A stretch of DNA of 64,000 nt from Streptomyces violaceusniger Tu 4113 (GTDB lineage Bacteria; Actinomycetota; Actinomycetes; Streptomycetales; Streptomycetaceae), in contig NC_015957.1 of assembly GCF_000147815.2 (NCBI RefSeq), forward strand, positions 4,526,001-4,590,000, in the 5' to 3' direction. Positions 42,801 through 54,600 of the stretch are shown here, piece by piece; position 1 is the stretch's first letter; every line of letters begins with the position of its first letter. The translations under genes and the position numbers were made by a program. The notes under the pieces are model-generated. The model saw nothing but the letters and a program-made list of their open reading frames with translations, ran no database searches and was not told the DNA's origin.

Positions 42801-45651
42801 GTCGGAGGAGGAGGTCGCTCCGTCGCTGGCCGGCCGTGAGGCCGAGGTGAGCATTGCCGCCGTCAACGGCCCGACCGCGGTCGTCATCGCCGGTGATGAG
42901 GCCGCAGCGCTGGAGATCGCCGGGCAGTGGGCGGAGCGGGGCCGCAAGACGCGCCGTCTGCGGGTCAGCCACGCCTTCCACTCGCCGCGTATGGACGCGA
43001 TGCTGGACGACTTCCGCAAGGTCGTCGAGGGGCTGTCCTTCCAGGCACCGTCGATCGCCCTGGTCTCCAACCTCACGGGTGAGGCGGCCAAGGGCGACGA
43101 GATGTGCTCCCCGGAGTATTGGGTGCGGCACGTACGGGAAGCGGTGCGGTTCGCGGACGGGGTGCGAGCGCTTGAGGCGCGGGGTGTGACCACCTTCCTG
43201 GAGGTGGGGCCCGACGGCGTGCTCTCGGCGATGAGGCAGGACTGTCTGACGGCGGTGGAGGCGTCGGCTCCCGTCGTGGTGCCGGTGCTGCGCAAGGACC
43301 GTCCCGAGACACAGGCGTTGACGACAGCGCTGGCCGAGCTGCACGTCAACGGGGTCACCATCGACTGGGAGCGGCTGTTCGCCGGACGTGACGCCCAGCG
43401 GGTGGAGCTGCCCACCTACGCCTTCCAGCGACAGCGCTACTGGCTGGAGGACAAGGCAGAGGCGGCAGACGGCCCCACCGCTGCCGACAGCTTGGACTCC
43501 CGGTTCTGGGAAGCCGTTGAGCGCGAGGACCTGGAGGGGCTGGCGCGGACGCTGGCGGTGGAGGACGAGGCGCAGCAGTCGTCGTTGATGGCGTTGCTTC
43601 CGACGCTGTCGTCGTGGCGGCGTCAGCAGCGTGAGCAGGCCACGGTGGACGGCTGGCGTTACAAGGTGGTCTGGCAGTCCATGGCGTCCGCCGCCGAGGC
43701 CTCGCTCTCGGGTGCCTGGCTCGTCGTCCTTCCCGCGTCGCATGCCGATGACGCGCTCGTGTCCGCCACGGTGAAGGGGCTGGAGGCGAGCGGCGCCGAT
43801 GTCGTGCCGGTGGTGTGGGGCAGGTCTGATGACGATCGTGGCATGGTGGCGGAGCGGCTGCGCGCGGGGCTTGACGGGGCGGGGCTGGAGCCGTCCGAGG
43901 CGGTGGGTGTGCTCTCGCTGCTGGGGTTGGACGAGTCGGGGCATGGCGCGTTCGGGGTGGTGCCGGCCGGGCTGGCGGCGATGGTGGGGTTGGTTCAGGG
44001 GCTGGGCGACGCCGGTGTGGTGGCACCGCTGTGGTGTGGTACGCGGGGTGCGGTGTCGGTGGGGCGTTCCGACCGGCTGGTGAGTCCTGCCCAGGCCACG
44101 GTGTGGGGGCTGGGGCAGATTGTCGCGGCGGAATATCCGCAGCGCTGGGGTGGCGTCGTCGACCTTCCCGAGACCGTGGACTCTCGGGCGGTGGCGCGTC
44201 TGGCCGGGGTGTTGGCCGGTGCGGACGGTGAGGATCAGGTCGCGCTGCGTGGCTCCGGGGTGTTTGTGAAGCGGCTGGTGGGTGCGTCCGTGCCCGAGGA
44301 AGCGGATGGCCGGGCGTCCTGGCGTCCGCGTGGTTCGGTGCTGGTGACCGGTGGCACGGGTGCGCTGGGTGGTCATGTGGCGCGGTGGCTGGCGGAGCGT
44401 GGTGCTGAGCATCTGGTGCTGACGAGTCGTCGTGGTATGGAGGCCGAGGGTGCCGCCGGCTTGAAGGCGGAACTCGAGGCTCTGGGCGCCCGGGTGACGG
44501 TGGCCGCGTGTGACGCGGCGGACCGTGAGGCGCTGGCCGCGGTGCTGGACGGGATTCCGGCGGAGTTCCCGTTGGATGCGGTGGTGCATACGGCGGGTGT
44601 GCTGGACGACGGTGTGATCGACGCGCTGACGGTGGGACGCGCGGCCGGGGTGTTGCGTCCGAAGGTGGACGCGGCGCGGAATCTGCATGAGCTGACCGCC
44701 GGGATGGACCTGTCGGCGTTCGTGCTGTTCTCCTCGGTGGCAAGCACGTTGGGCGGTCCCGGCCAGGGAAGTTACGCGGCGGGTAACGCCTTCTTGGACG
44801 CGCTCGCGCTGCAGCGGCGTGCGGATGGTCTTCCGGCCACCTCCATCGCTTGGGGCGCCTGGGCCGGAAGCGGCATGGCGATCGACGGGGACCTCGAAGA
44901 GCACATGAGGCGGGGCGGCATGGTCCCGATGAACCCGGAGTTGGCCATCTGCGCACTGCAGCGCGCTCTTGACGTGGACGACACCTTCGCCCTTGTCTTC
45001 GATGCCGCATGGGAGCGCCTGGCGGAAGAGCTGAAGGGGGCTCGGCCGGCACCGTTGCTGAGTGAACTGCTCAAGACGGCGCCTTCCAACGCATCACCGG
45101 TGCCCTCGGACCTGGTATCGGCCGAGTCGGCCGCGGCGGAGCTGCGTACGAGTCTGGAGGGGCTCTCCTCGGTGAAGCGTCAGCGTTCCCTCCGCAAGCT
45201 GGTCCGGCAGCACGTCGCCGCGGTCCTGGAGCACACGACGCCTGACAGTATCGAGAGCGACCGGTCGTTCAGGGAGCTCGGGTTCGACTCGCTGACGGCC
45301 GTTCAGCTCCGTAACGCGTTGGGCGCGATCACTGGTCTGGACCTACCGACTACGTTGGTATTCGACTACCCGAACCTCACCGCACTGGCCGCGCATCTGG
45401 AGACGAGCATGTTTCCGCAGGGCGGTGCGGTCGAGCAGAGCGACCCAGAAGAGGACCGGATACGCGAGGCGTTGGCCTCTGTTCCGCTCGCGCGTCTCCG
45501 TGAAGCCGGACTAGTGGATGTCCTGCTGGAACTCGCCCACACCTCAGAGAACGTTTCTGAGCCGGCGCCGCAAGAAGGAACGAATAGCGCGCTCGACGCG
45601 ATGGATGTCGATGATCTCGTCCAGAGGGCACTGGGCGGCGCGGACCTTTGA
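30859..45651 (+). CDS. Type I modular polyketide synthase, gene 3 (modules 5, 6 and 7)
   Basis: A protein of 4930 residues with a GTG start at 30859, 85 bp after gene 2. Order: docking coiled coil ([20 protein letters not shown]), KS5 (from 33, Cys204), AT5 (Ser655), DH5 (His963), KR5 (near 1378), ACP5 (Ser1695), KS6 (from 1760, Cys1933), AT6 (Ser2384), KR6 (near 2930), ACP6 (Ser3247), KS7 (from 3310, Cys3482), AT7 (Ser3938), KR7 (near 4493), ACP7 (Ser4811), then a C-terminal tail with [18 protein letters not shown]5 and AT6 are methylmalonyl type (YASH), AT7 malonyl type (HAFH). The C-terminal docking tail is of a different class from those of genes 1, 2 and 4 and should pair with the N-terminus of gene 4. 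It closes the methyl-branched diene and begins the polyol part of the chain. Confidence 0.97.
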   Translation: MSDTKLRDYLKRATASLHETRQELRELKDRDTEPIAIVGMGCRYPGGVESPEDLWELVASGTDAISTFPVDRGWDEDLYDPDPEKPGKSYTREGGFLHDANGFDASFFGMSPREALATDPQQRLLLETSWEALERAGIDPASVRGSRTGVFVGVMYNDYGSRIQSIPEGLEGHLGNGSAASIASGRISYTFGFEGPAVTVDTACSSSLVALHLAAQALRKGDCSLALAGGVAMMATPGVFIEFSRQRGLAVDGRCKSFSNAADGTSWSEGAGVLLLERLSDARRNGHQVLAVVRGAAVNQDGASSRLTAPNGPSQQRVIRDALRNAGLSAADVDAVEAHGTGTTLGDPIEAQALLATYGKERPGEDRPLWLGSLKSNMGHTQAAAGVGGVIKMVMAMRHGVLPKTLHVAEPSEHVDWSAGAVSLLTEPTPWPETGAPRRAGVSSFGVSGTNAHVLLEQAPEAEVVDAAEAEGVDGPVAWVVSGRGAGGLRAQAGRLRDFVAERPEYGVADVALSLVTTRSVLEHRAVVVGRDRDELLAGLAAVAEKSAHPGVVVGESARPGRSVFVFPGQGAQWVGMAVGLLESSPVFAEAMAECEAALAPYVDWSLTGVLRGVDGAPGYDREDVVQPVLFAVMVSLARLWRSVGVEPDAVMGHSQGEIAAACVAGALSLEDAAKVVALRSRVIAARLAGRGGLVSVGLPIDQARERIAAWNGAVSVAAVNGPGSVVVAGAGKALDELFTALEGEGVRVRRVAIDYASHSVLVEEVHEELLKVLADIEPRSSEVPFYSTVTSEPMDTAGLDAEYWYRNLRQTVELEATTRRLFADGHSVFVEVSPHPVLRLPVQQTIEAAQTEAVVLGTLRRDDGGLERFLISAAELFTHGVQVDWAAALEERGGRRVGLPTYAFQRERYWLDAPAGVGDVGSVGLGSLGHPLLGAVVSLASGGGVVLSGRLSLATHGWLADHAVHGVVLLPGTAFVELALQAGDQVGCGRVEELILETPLIVPEKGGVHLQAEVGQADASGYREVSVFSRDEAEGEGATWVCHARGALAPAEGADGALFDFGAWPPAGTEVADVSGQYVRAAENGLQYGPVFQGLKRAWRRGDEVFAEVSLPEGERERAGEFGLHPALFDAALHAMGVSEALSGGSGGLLPFSWRGFWLGAVGASSLRVRLAPATEGNSGAVSVVVGDESGRAVASVESLALRPVEAGQLRVAGGAARDALFRLEWVNAPAADRAVPVPDVEVVRVVSSGADVVGEVHREVIRAFEWVRSWVTDQESSDARLVLVTRGAVDVGDGVGVRDLAGAAAWGLVRSAQAENPGRLVLVDTDDVEGVADLLPGMLALGEDQLVVRSGVVRVPRLGRVPAVAVPESAGFGSGAVLVTGGTGVLGGLVARHLVARYEVKKLVLLSRRGAEAEGAPELRAELEAAGAEVVIVACDAADRVALAGVLSGLPEGFGLSGVVHAAGVLDDGLLTSLTRERIEPVLRAKVDAAWNLHELTETMDLSAFVLFSSATGVLGGAGQSNYAAANVFLDGLASWRRTRGLPGVSMAWSLWAEASGMTGHLGEEDLRRVSRSGLVPLSSEEGLELFDAALVSDESVPVPLRLDIPTLRAQGAELPTLFRNVVPHVMTRRTARSEQSASLPDELRRRLVGLPQTAQDEMLLELVRVQIAAALGHATPETVNTRQPFKELGFDSLMAVDLRNRLTAETGLRLSATLIFDYPTPMALVGHLRDELLGGDGVISSAGLREVAGPGAPVDDDPIVIVSMSCRFPGGVRTPEELWQLVLADTDAVSEFPSNRGWDLEGMYDPDPDREGTYYVRNSGFLHDADQFDPVFFGISPREAMAMDPQQRLLLETSWEAFERAGIDPVANQGSRSGVFVGVMYNDYATRLQGNAPEGFEGSIGTGSAGSVASGRISYTFGLEGPAVTVDTACSSSLVALHLAAQALRQGECELALAGGVTVMSSPNVFVEFSRQRGLSADGRCKAFSNAADGTGWSEGVGMLLLERLSDARRNGHPVLAVVRGTAINQDGASNGLTAPNGPSQQRVIRQALANARLSPADVDAVEAHGTGTPLGDPIEAQALLATYGQERPEGRPLLLGALKSNIGHTQAAAGVGGVIKMVMAMWHGVLPKTLHVDEPSRQVDWSAGEVRLLTEATEWPETGRPRRAAVSSFGVSGTNAHTIIEQAPAPAEAERDEAPTDDHGIAPWVLSGRSPEALRAQAERLRSYLLDRTELSTLDVGHSLVASRSVFEHRGVVTGGDREELLQRLGALAGDEVVSGVTRGVADVRGRSVFVFPGQGAQWVGMAVGLLDSSPVFAEAIGECETALSAYVDWSLTDVLRGAGGAPGFDRVDVVQPVLFAVMVSLARLWRSVGVVPDAVMGHSQGEIAAACVAGALSLEDAAKVVALRSQAIAASLAGRGGMVSVGLPVDQVRERIAAWDGAISVAAVNGPGSVVVSGDPGALDEMVAQLEGEEVRVRRVPVDYASHSAHVEAIREELLKVLADIAPRSSKVPFYSTVSGELVDTVGLGAEYWYRNLRQTVELESTTRALLGSGHGVFVEVSPHPVLTLPVQQTVEAAEARAVVVGTLRRDEGGLERFLTSAAELHVSGVGVDWRKVYEGRGARRVELPTYVFQHERYWLDGFGLPPGGSAADGAGSVDARFWEVVERQDLESLADALAVDSEAPLSAVLHALSAYHRNNRDQSTIDGWRYKVSWKPASDLAEGSLSGTWLVVVPASRAGDELVAGVVAGFERHGAGVVSLVVDERDLDADVLAERLRETAAEVPELGGVLSLLALDEEPCPGYPALSGGYALTLVLVRAVVWAGIEASLWCGTRGAVSVGRSDRLTSPTQAMVWALGRAAALELPPLWGGVVDLPESLDERAVARLAGVLSAGGGEDQVAVRGSGVFARRLVRSAAAVGEGISWRARGTVLVTGGTGGLGGQVARWLVRSGAEHLVLTSRRGLEAEGAAELKAELEGMGAEVTVAACDAADRDTLAAVLDAVPEHRPLTGVVHAAGVTMTASLLETELADAARAVSGKVAGAVNLDELLGDRELDAFVVFSSISAVWSGAEQGVYGSGNAFLDALVERRRARGLAGTSVAWGPWAEEGMVTQGDAGEQLARRGLPAMAPELAIAALERAVAGDDGLVTVVDVDWERFAPAFTAVRHSRFLSELEEVQRLETKGNDGERAEAAGAQLRERLKPLTEGERDRALLDLVRKHAAAVLGFASAEMVEPNRAFRDLGFDSLTAVDLRNRLAAETGLGLPTTLVFDYPSAGTLAAYLRTEVLGASSPAIGTGSGASAGSGADDDPIAIVSMSCRFPGGVRSPEDLWQLVESGGDAISSFPSDRGWDVEGMYDPDPDRPGTFYAREGGFLYDAGEFDPGFFGISPREALTMDPQQRLLLETSWEAFERAGIDPASVRGSQIGVYVGTTTSGYGTGLREIPESLEGQLLTGSATSVVSGRISYTLGLEGPAVTVDTACSSSLVALHQAAQALRQGECEMALAGGVTVMITPGAFVEFSRQRGLAPDGRCKPFADAADGTGWSEGVGLLLVERLSDARRKGHRVLAVVRGSAVNQDGASNGLTAPNGPSQQRVIRQALANAGLSASEVDAVEAHGTGTSLGDPIEAQALLATYGQERPEGRPLLLGAVKSNIGHTQSAAGVAGVIKMVMAMQYGVLPNTLHVDEPSRQVDWSAGEVRLLTEATAWPETGRPRRAGVSAFGVSGTNAHTIIEQAPSDIEQERPADAAAPDDRGRAPWALSARSSDGLRAQARRLLAHLNARPELSTLDLAYSLVATRSVFEHRAVLTGTGRAELLHGLEAVAAGEVAPAVVRGVANASGLKAFLFSGQGAQRLGMGRELYDAYPVFADAWDEVCARLDGLLDRPLREVVFAAEGSADAELLDQTAFTQPALFAVEVALFRLLEHWGVTPDVVIGHSIGEIAAAHVAGVFSLEDACTLVAARGRLMQALPEGGAMVAVEASEEEVAPSLAGREAEVSIAAVNGPTAVVIAGDEAAALEIAGQWAERGRKTRRLRVSHAFHSPRMDAMLDDFRKVVEGLSFQAPSIALVSNLTGEAAKGDEMCSPEYWVRHVREAVRFADGVRALEARGVTTFLEVGPDGVLSAMRQDCLTAVEASAPVVVPVLRKDRPETQALTTALAELHVNGVTIDWERLFAGRDAQRVELPTYAFQRQRYWLEDKAEAADGPTAADSLDSRFWEAVEREDLEGLARTLAVEDEAQQSSLMALLPTLSSWRRQQREQATVDGWRYKVVWQSMASAAEASLSGAWLVVLPASHADDALVSATVKGLEASGADVVPVVWGRSDDDRGMVAERLRAGLDGAGLEPSEAVGVLSLLGLDESGHGAFGVVPAGLAAMVGLVQGLGDAGVVAPLWCGTRGAVSVGRSDRLVSPAQATVWGLGQIVAAEYPQRWGGVVDLPETVDSRAVARLAGVLAGADGEDQVALRGSGVFVKRLVGASVPEEADGRASWRPRGSVLVTGGTGALGGHVARWLAERGAEHLVLTSRRGMEAEGAAGLKAELEALGARVTVAACDAADREALAAVLDGIPAEFPLDAVVHTAGVLDDGVIDALTVGRAAGVLRPKVDAARNLHELTAGMDLSAFVLFSSVASTLGGPGQGSYAAGNAFLDALALQRRADGLPATSIAWGAWAGSGMAIDGDLEEHMRRGGMVPMNPELAICALQRALDVDDTFALVFDAAWERLAEELKGARPAPLLSELLKTAPSNASPVPSDLVSAESAAAELRTSLEGLSSVKRQRSLRKLVRQHVAAVLEHTTPDSIESDRSFRELGFDSLTAVQLRNALGAITGLDLPTTLVFDYPNLTALAAHLETSMFPQGGAVEQSDPEEDRIREALASVPLARLREAGLVDVLLELAHTSENVSEPAPQEGTNSALDAMDVDDLVQRALGGADL
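30955..36065 (+). other. PKS module 5: KS-AT(methylmalonyl)-DH-KR-ACP
   Basis: A close copy of module 1 across AT-DH-KR. AT has YASH (Tyr756), [17 protein letters not shown] and NYAAAN. Coming straight after module 4, it should give a conjugated diene with one methyl branch. Confidence 0.93.
33600..33654 (+). repeat. Exact 55-bp repeat, copy 2 (start of DH5)
   Basis: Identical to 11218-11272 at the start of DH1. Confidence 0.85.
36136..40725 (+). other. PKS module 6: KS-AT(methylmalonyl)-KR-ACP
   Basis: AT6 has YASH (Tyr2485) and resembles AT1 closely. The dimerisation element is present and DH absent. KR6 has no LDD ([10 protein letters not shown]), an SAVWSG tryptophan and a VYGSGN catalytic Tyr, which is an A-type pattern. 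Predicted outcome is an alpha-methyl beta-hydroxyl of L configuration. Confidence 0.9.
40786..45410 (+). other. PKS module 7: KS-AT(malonyl)-KR-ACP
   Basis: AT7 has HAFH (His4038). KR7 is B-type (HTAGVLDD) and nearly a copy of KR3. No DH. Predicted outcome is a D beta-hydroxyl without branch. Confidence 0.92.
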
Positions 45652-45676
45652 TGTTTTTGGAAGTGTGGAGATACTG

Positions 45677-48600
45677 ATGGCTACGTCCTCCGAAAGAGTT
45701 GTCGAAGCGCTGCGTGCTTCTTTGCGGGAGAACGACCGCCTTAAGCTGCAGAACCAGCGCCTGGTCGCGGCATCGAAAGAGCCCATCGCCATTGTCGGCA
45801 TGAGTTGCCGCTTCCCCGGAGGCGTGCGCACCCCGGAGCAACTGTGGCGGCTGGTCGCGGATGCCGTCGACGCCATCTCCGGGTTCCCGGAGCACAGGGG
45901 CTGGGACACCGAGGTGCTGTACCACCCGGACCCGGACAACCCGGGGACGAGCTACACCCGAGAAGGCGGCTTCATCTACGAGGCCGACCAGTTCGACCCG
46001 CAGTTCTTCGGTATGTCTCCCCGTGAGGCTGCGGCGACCGACCCGCAGCAGCGATTGGTCCTGGAAGCGTCGTGGGAGGTGATCGAGCGAACCGGGATCG
46101 ACCCGCTGTCTCTGCGTGGCAGGCCGGTCGGGGTTTTCGTGGGCACGAACGGCCAGGACTACGCGAGTCATGTCTATGAGGTAGGGGGTGAACTCGACGG
46201 CTACCTGACGAATAGTTCGGCCAGTGTGGTGTCGGGCCGCATCTCGTACACCCTCGGTCTCGAGGGGCCTGCGGTGACGCTGGACACGGCGTGTTCGTCG
46301 TCGCTGGTGGCGTTGCATCTGGCGGTGCAGGCGTTGCGGCAGGGCGAGTGCGAGCTGGCGCTGGCCGGCGGCGTGACGGTGATGTCGTCGCCGGGTACCT
46401 TCGTGGAGTTCAGCCGTCAGCGTGGGCTGGCGCCGGATGGCCGGTGCAAGCCGTTCGCGGACGGGGCGGACGGCACGGGCTGGGGCGAGGGTGTGGGCAT
46501 GCTGCTGGTGGAGCGGCTGTCGGACGCGCGGCGCAACGGCCACAAGGTGCTGGCCGTCGTCCGGGGCTCGGCGGTGAACCAGGATGGTGCCTCGAACGGC
46601 ATGACCGCGCCGAACGGTCCGTCGCAGCAGCGGGTGATCCGGCAGGCGCTGGCCAGTGCGGGGCTGTCGGCCGCCGAGGTGGACGCGGTGGAGGCGCACG
46701 GTACGGGTACGAAGTTGGGTGACCCGATCGAGGCGCAGGCGCTGCTCGCGACATATGGGCAGGGCCGGCCGGAGGGTCGGCCGCTGTTGCTGGGGGCCAT
46801 CAAGTCGAATATCGGTCATACGCAGGCCGCGGCGGGTGTGGCTGGTGTGATCAAGATGGTGATGGCGATGCGGCACGGTGTATTGCCGAAGGTGCTGCAT
46901 GTGGATGAGCCGTCGCGGCAGGTGGACTGGTCGGCGGGTGAGGTGCGGCTGCTGACCGAGACCACCCCGTGGCCGGAGACGGACCGGCCGCGCCGGGCCG
47001 GTATCTCTTCCTTCGGCGTGAGTGGCACCAACGCGCACACCATCATCGAGCACGCCCCGGAAGCCGACCGTGATGGACAGCCTGAGGCGATGGGCCCCAA
47101 GGCGGGCGAGGGCAAGCGGCCCGCTGTCCTGCCATGGCTGGTGTCCGGCAAGAGCACGGAGGCGCTCGCCGCCCAGGCGGGTCAGCTCCACGCCCATCTG
47201 AGCGCCCACTCAGAGCTGGATGTGGCGGATGTCGGCTTCTCCCTGGCCACGACCCGTACGGCTTTCCAGCACCGCGCAGCCCTGGTCGCCGGGGACCGAG
47301 ACGAATTCCTCCGCGCCCTGGAGGCCCTGACCAACGGCGAAAGTTCCGCTCAGGTCGTTGTTCAGGGCGTAGTACGGAGCGAGGGCACGCTCGCGTTCCT
47401 GTTCTCGGGTCAGGGTGCGCAGCGTCTTGGCATGGGGCGGGAGCTGTACGAGACGTTCCCGGTCTTCGCTGACGCGTGGGACGAGGTGTGCGCGCATCTG
47501 GACGGTCTGCTGGATCGTCCGTTGCGGGAGGTGGTGTTCGCCGCCGAGGGCAGCGCGGACGCCGACTTGCTGGACCAGACGGCGTTCACGCAGCCCGCGC
47601 TGTTCGCGGTCGAGGTGGCGTTGTTCCGGTTGCTGGAGCACTGGGGGGTCACCCCGGATGTGGTGATCGGTCACTCCATCGGTGAGATCGCCGCCGCGCA
47701 TGTGGCGGGGGTGTTCTCGCTGGAGGACGCCTGCACGCTGGTGGCGGCTCGTGGCCGGTTGATGCAGGGACTGCCCGAGGGTGGGGCGATGGTGGCCATC
47801 GAGGCGTCGGAGGAGGAGATCGCTCCGTCGCTGGCCGGGCGTGAGGCCGAGGTGAGCATCGCCGCGGTCAACGGTCCGACGGCCGTGGTCATCGCGGGTG
47901 ATGAGGCGGTGGCGCTGGAGATCGCCGGGCAGTGGGCGGAGCGGGGCCGCAAGATGCGCCGTCTGCGGGTCAGCCACGCGTTCCACTCGCCGCGTATGGA
48001 CGCCATGCTGGACGACTTCCGCAAGGTCGTCGACGGGCTGTCGTTCGCCCCGCCCTCCATCGATGTGATCTCCAATGTCACCGGTGGGGTGGCCTCGGAC
48101 ACTGAGGTGTGTTCCCCGGAGTATTGGGTGCGGCACGTGCGGGAGGCGGTGCGCTTCCTGGATGGGGTGCGGGCACTGATGAGGCAGGGTGTGACCACCT
48201 TCCTGGAGGTGGGCCCCGATGGCGTACTCTCGGCGATGGCGCAGGACTGTCTGACGGAACGGGCCGAGCCTGCCTCGGCGCCCGTGACCGTGCCGGTGCT
48301 GCGCAAGGACCGCTCGGAGGCAGCGGCCCTGATCACGGCGCTGGCACAACTGCATGCGCACGGGGCCGATGTCGCCTGGGCGTCGGCCTTCGACGGCCTC
48401 GGGGCCCGCAGGGTCGACCTGCCGACCTACGCGTTCCAGCGTCGGCGCTACTGGATCGAGAAGTCCACCGCCGCGGTCGGCGCAGATGCCGGAGTCCGGG
48501 ACGAGGTGGACGCGCGGTTCTGGGAGGCGGTGGAGCGCGAGGATCTCCAAGCGCTGGCACACGCGCTGGACTTCGACGACGAGGCGTCGTTGGGCGCGGT

Positions 48601-51600
48601 GTTGCCGGCTCTGTCGGCGTATCACCGCAGCAGTCGTGATCAGTCGACGATTGACGGCTGGCGTTATCGGGTGTCGTGGAAGCCGGTTCCGGACGCGGCC
48701 GAGGGGTCGTTGTCGGGGACGTGGTTGGTGGTGGTTCCGGCGTCCCGTGCCGGGGATGAGCTGGTGTCGCAGGTTGTGGCCGGGCTCGAGCGGCATGGCG
48801 CGGGTGTGGTGTCGCTGGTGGCGGATGAGCGGGACCTGGACGCGGGTGTGCTGGCGGCGCGGCTGCGTGAGGCGGTCGCGGAGGTGCCCGAGCTGGATGG
48901 TGTGCTGTCGCTGCTGGCTCTGGAGGAGGAGCCCTGCCCGGGGTATCCGGGGCTGTCGGGTGGTTATGCGCTGAGTTTGGTGCTGGCGCAGGCGATGGTT
49001 GAGGTGGATGTTCCGGCTCGGTTGTGGTGCGGTACGCGTGGCGCGGTGTCGGTGGGGCGCTGGGATCGGCTTGCCGGGGTGGTGCAGTCGCAGGTGTGGG
49101 GTCTGGGGCGGGTTGTGGGGTTGGAGCACTCGGCGGTGTGGGGTGGTCTGGTTGATGTGCCGGAGTCGCTGGATGAGCGTGGTGTGGCGCGGCTGGCTGG
49201 TGTGCTGTCGGCCGGGGACGGTGAGGACCAGGTCGCGGTGCGGGGCTCGGGTGTGTTCGCCAGGCGTCTGGTGCGGGCTGACGCGGGTGAGGGAGCGGAG
49301 CGGCCGTGGCGGGCGCGCGGCACCGTGCTGGTGACCGGCGGCACGGGTGCACTGGGTAGTCGGGTGGCGCGCTGGGTGGTGCGTCAGGGTGCCGAGCATG
49401 TGGTGCTGACCAGCCGCCGTGGTGCTGAGGCGCCGGGCGCCGGCGAGCTGCGGGATGGGCTCGAGGCGCTGGGCGCGCGGGTGACCGTGGTGGCGTGTGA
49501 TGTGACCGATCGTGAGGCGTTGGCTGGTGTTCTTGCGTCCGTTCCGGAGGAGTTTCCGCTCAGTGCGGTGTTCCATGCGGCGGGTGTTGAGCAGGCGGCT
49601 GAGCTTCGGGGGATGAGTCTGTCGGACGCGGCGGCGGTGGTGTCCGGGAAGGCCGCGGGGGCGGCGTGCCTGAATGAGTTGCTGGGTGAGCGTGAGCTGG
49701 ACGCGTTCGTGGTCTTCTCGTCGATCGCCGGTGTGTGGGGCAGTGGTGGCCAGGCCGCTTACGGTGCGGCCAATGCCTATCTGGACGCGCTGGTGGAGGA
49801 CCGCCGTGCGCGGGGTCTCGCCGGTACCGCTGTGGCCTGGGGTCCCTGGGCCGAGGGCGGTATGGCAGCAGCGGAGGGGGTGGAATGGGGACTCGCCCGT
49901 CGTGGCCTGCTCGCCATGGATCCGGCCTTGGCCCTTGCCGCCTTGCGGGGCGCGATCGCGGGTGACGATGGCGCGGTGACGGTCGCGGATATGGACTGGG
50001 AGCGGTTTGCCCCCTCGTTCACCCTGGGGCGACCGAGCCCGTTGATCGGTGACCTCCCCGAGGTCGCGAAGGTCCTTGAGGCCGTGAGTGCGCCCGGCGG
50101 GGCAAATACTTCGGCGGGCCTGCGGGAGCGGTTGACCGGGCTGACCGGGGCGGAGACCGACAGGGCCCTGCTCGATCTGGTGCGTGGCCATGTGGCTGCG
50201 GTCCTCGGGTTTGCCGGTGGGGAGGTGGTTGAGCCCGATCGTGCGTTCAAGGAGTTGGGTTTCGACTCGCTGACGGCGGTGGAGTTCCGTAACCGGCTGA
50301 ACGCGGAGACCGGGTTGGTGCTGCCGGCCACGCTGGTCTTCGACTACCCGAGCGCCGCGGTGCTGGCCGGTCATCTGCGTGCCGAGGTGCTGGGGACGCA
50401 GGACGCGGTGGCCGTGCCGTCGGCGGTGGCGGTCCCGGTCGATGACGACCTGATCGCGATCGTCGGGATGAGCTGCCGCTTCCCGGGCGGTGTGCGCAGC
50501 CCGGAGGAGCTGTGGAACCTCGTGGCGGCCGGTACGGACGCCATCACGGACTTCCCCTCCGACCGTGGCTGGGATGTCGAGGGGATGTACGACCCCGACC
50601 CGGAGCGGTCGGGCACGTTCTACGCCCGCGAGGGTGGGTTCCTGGACGGGGCGGGCGAGTTCGACGCGGCGTTCTTCGGGATCTCGCCGCGTGAGGCGCT
50701 CGCCATGGATCCGCAGCAGCGGCTGCTGCTGGAGACCTCGTGGGAGGCGTTCGAGCGGGCCGGTATCGACCCGGCGTCCCTGCGCGGCAGCCAGATCGGC
50801 GTCTACGTGGGAGCCGCGACCTCCGGCTACGGAATGGGGCTGCAGGAGATTCCCGAGGGGCTGGAAGGGCAGCTGCTGACCGGCAGCGCCACCTCCGTCG
50901 TGTCGGGCCGCATCTCCTACACCCTCGGCCTCGAGGGACCCGCGCTGACGGTGGACACCGCGTGCTCGTCGTCGCTGGTGGCCCTGCACCAGGCCGCGCA
51001 GGCGGTGCGCCAGGGTGAGTGTGAGATGGCGCTCGCCGGTGGTGTGACGGTGATGGTTTCACCGGACGCCTTCGTGGAGTTCAGCCGTCAGCGTGGTCTT
51101 GCCCCTGACGGCCGGTGCAAGCCGTTCGCGGACGCGGCGGACGGCACGGGCTGGTCCGAGGGTGTGGGCATGCTGCTCGTGGAGCGGCTGTCGGATGCCC
51201 GGCGCAACGGCCACCAGGTGCTGGCGGTCGTGCGGGGCTCCGCCGTGAACCAGGACGGCGCTTCGAACGGTCTGACGGCCCCCAACGGTCCCTCGCAGCA
51301 GCGGGTGATCCGGCAGGCACTGGCGAACGCTCGGCTGTCGGCCTCCGAGGTGGACGCGGCGGAGGCCCACGGCACCGGCACCATGCTCGGTGACCCGATC
51401 GAAGCGCAGGCGCTGCTGGCGACGTACGGCAAGGACCGGCCGGAAGGCCGCCCGCTCTGGCTCGGCGCGCTGAAGTCGAACATCGGTCATACGCAGGCCG
51501 CAGCGGGTGTGGCTGGTGTGATCAAGATGGTGATGGCGATGCGGCACGGTGTGCTGCCGAAGGTGCTGCACGTGGACGAGCCGTCGCGGCAGGTGGACTG

Positions 51601-54600
51601 GTCGGTGGGCGAGGTGCGGCTGCTGACGGAGGCCACCGCGTGGCCGGAGACGGGTCAGCCGCGCCGGGCCGGTGTCTCCGCGTTCGGTGTGAGCGGCACC
51701 AACGCGCACACCATCATTGAACAGGCCCCGGTGTACGACGAGGCGGTGCGGGACGAGGCTCCCGCCGAGGACCACGGCGTCCTTCCCTGGGCGCTCTCCG
51801 CCCGGAGCCCGGAAGCCCTGCGCGCCCAGGCCGAACGGCTGAGGTCGTATCTGATGGAGCGCACCGAACTGGGCGCGCTGGATGTGGGTTACTCATTGGT
51901 GGCGACGCGCTCGGCCCTCGAACACCGTGCGGTGGTCACGGCCGCGGATCGCGCGGAACTGCTTCGCGGACTCGAGGCTGTCGCGGCCGGTGAGACCGCC
52001 CCGGGAGTGGTCCAGTCCGCCGCGCGCACATCGGGTTCGACGGCGTTCCTGTTCTCGGGTCAGGGTGCGCAGCGCCTGGGCATGGGGCGGGAGTTGTACG
52101 AGGCGTTCCCGGTGTTCGCGCGGGCGCTGGACGAGGTGTGCGCGCATCTGGATGTGGTGCTGGACCGGCCGCTGCGCGAGGTGGTGTTCGCGGCGGAGGG
52201 GAATGCGGATGCGGAGTTGCTGGATCAGACGGCGTTCACCCAGCCGGCGCTGTTCGCGGTCGAGGTGGCGTTGTTCCGGTTGCTGGAGCACTGGGGTGTC
52301 ACCCCGGACGTGGTGATCGGTCACTCGATCGGTGAGATCGCGGCCGCGCATGTGGCGGGGGTGTTCTCGCTGGAGGACGCGTGCGCGCTGGTGGCGGCTC
52401 GTGGCCGTCTGATGCAGGCGCTGCCCGAGGGCGGCGCCATGGTGGCGGTGCAGGCGTCGGAGGAGGAGATCGTTCCGTTGCTTGCCGGTCGTGAGGCCGA
52501 GGTGAGCATCGCCGCTGTCAACGGCCCGACCGCTGTCGTGATCGCCGGTGATGAGGGCGCGGTGCTGGAGCTTACCGCGCAGTGGGCGGAGCAGGGGCGT
52601 AAGACGCGTCGGCTGCGGGTGAGCCACGCCTTCCACTCGCCGCGTATGGACGCGATGCTGGACGACTTCCGCAAGGTCGTCGACGGGCTGTCGTTCACCC
52701 CGCCCTCGATCGCGCTGGTTTCCAACGTGTCGGGCAAGTCGGCGGGTGCCGAGGTGTGCTCGCCGGAGTACTGGGTGCGGCACGTACGGGAGGCCGTGCG
52801 GTTCGCGGATGGAGTACGGGCACTGGAGGCTCAGGGCGTGACCACCTTCCTGGAGGTGGGCCCCGATGGTGTGCTCTCGGCGATGGCACGAGAGTGCCTG
52901 ACGGCGGAGGAGACATCGGCCTCGGTCGTCGTGCCGGCGCTGCGCAAGGACCGCCCTGAGCCCCAGGCGTTGACGACGGCGCTCGCCGAACTCCACGTCC
53001 ACGGCGTCACCGCCGACTGGAAACACCTCTTCTCCGGACGCGGCGCGCGGAAGGTCGAGCTGCCCACCTATGCCTTCCAGCGACAGCGCTACTGGCTGGA
53101 GAACTCGGGCAGGGCGACAGGCGGCTCCGCCGCCGACAGCGTGGACGCCCGGTTCTGGGAAGCCGTTGAGCGCGAGGACCTGGGCGCGCTGGCCGAGGCG
53201 CTGGACATCGACGGGACAGGCTCGCTCGGCGAACTGCTGCCCGCGCTGTCGTCGTACCGTCGGCAGCAGCACGACCGGGCCACGGTCGAGGGCTGGCGTT
53301 ACCGCGTCTCCTGGAAGCCGGCCCCGGACCTGGCCACCGTCTCTCTTCCGGGGACCTGGTTGCTGGTCGTGCCCGCTGGTCTGGCGAATGGCGACGTCAC
53401 CACGTCGATCAGCCAGGGGTTCGAGAACCACGGCGCCCGGGTGGTACCGGTGGCGGTGGCCGCGGACGCGGACACCGACGGGCTCGCCCAGGCACTGCTC
53501 GGCGCGCTCGACGGCGAGTCCGAGGTCGGCGTGATGTCGCTGCTCGCTCTGGATGAGGAGCCGTACGCCGGGCAGCCGGTGGTCGCGGCGGGACTCGCGC
53601 TGACGCTGCGGCTGGTGCAGGCCCTGGCAGGGCTGGACATGGACGTTCGGCTGTGGTGCGCTTCGCGGGGCGCGGTCTCGGTGGGGCGTTCGGACCGGCT
53701 CACCAGCCCGGTGCAGGCGGAGGTGTGGGGCCTCGGCCGGGTCGCGGCCCTGGAGCATCCGCGAATGTGGGGTGGACTGGTCGATCTGCCCGAGGTACTC
53801 GACGAGCGCGCCGTCGGGCGGCTGGCCGGTGTGCTGTCCGCCGAGGGCGCCGAGGACCAAGCGGCGGTTCGGGGCTCCGGAGTGTTCGTTCCGCGGTTGG
53901 TGCGTGTCGTGTCGTCGGGTGGTGGAGCCTGGCGGCCGAGCGGCTCGGTTCTGGTGACCGGAGGTACGGGGGCGTTGGGCGCGCATGTGGCCCGTTGGGT
54001 GGTGACCGAGGGCGCGGAGCACGTCGTCCTCACCAGCCGTCGCGGCCTGGCGGCCGACGGTGCGCCCCAGCTGAAGGCGGAACTCGAGGCCATGGGTGCG
54101 CTGGTCTCGGTGGTCGCGTGTGATGTGGCGGACCGCGAAGCGCTCGCCGAGGTGCTGGCAGGCATCCCCGAGCGGTTCCCCCTGCGCGGGGTGGTGCACG
54201 CGGCCGGTGTGCTGGACGACGGTGTACTGGACGGTCTGTCCGTCGACCGGGTCGCCGGGGTGCTCGGTGTGAAGGTGGAGGGCGCCTGGCATCTGCACGA
54301 GCTGACGGCAGATCTGGATCTCGACGCGTTTGTGCTGTTCTCATCGTTCGCCGGCGTCGTGGGCGGCGCCGGCCAAGGGGCTTACGCGGCGGCGAACGCC
54401 TACTTGGACGCGCTCGCGGCCCTGCGTCGTGGGGTCGGGCTGGCTGGTACGGCGGTCGCCTGGGGACCATGGGCTGAGGCCGGTATGGCCGCGGAGGGCC
54501 GTGCCGAGGAACGGCTGCGGGGCGGCATGGTGTCCCCGATGGCCCCCTCCCTGGCTGTGGCGGCCCTGCGTTGGGCCGTCGGCCATGACGCGGCATCACT

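Noticed and set aside
45518..45676. A 53-codon upstream extension of PKS gene 4
   Set aside because: It overlaps the end of gene 3 in another frame and has no PKS likeness. ATG 45677 has an SD and begins the docking helix.
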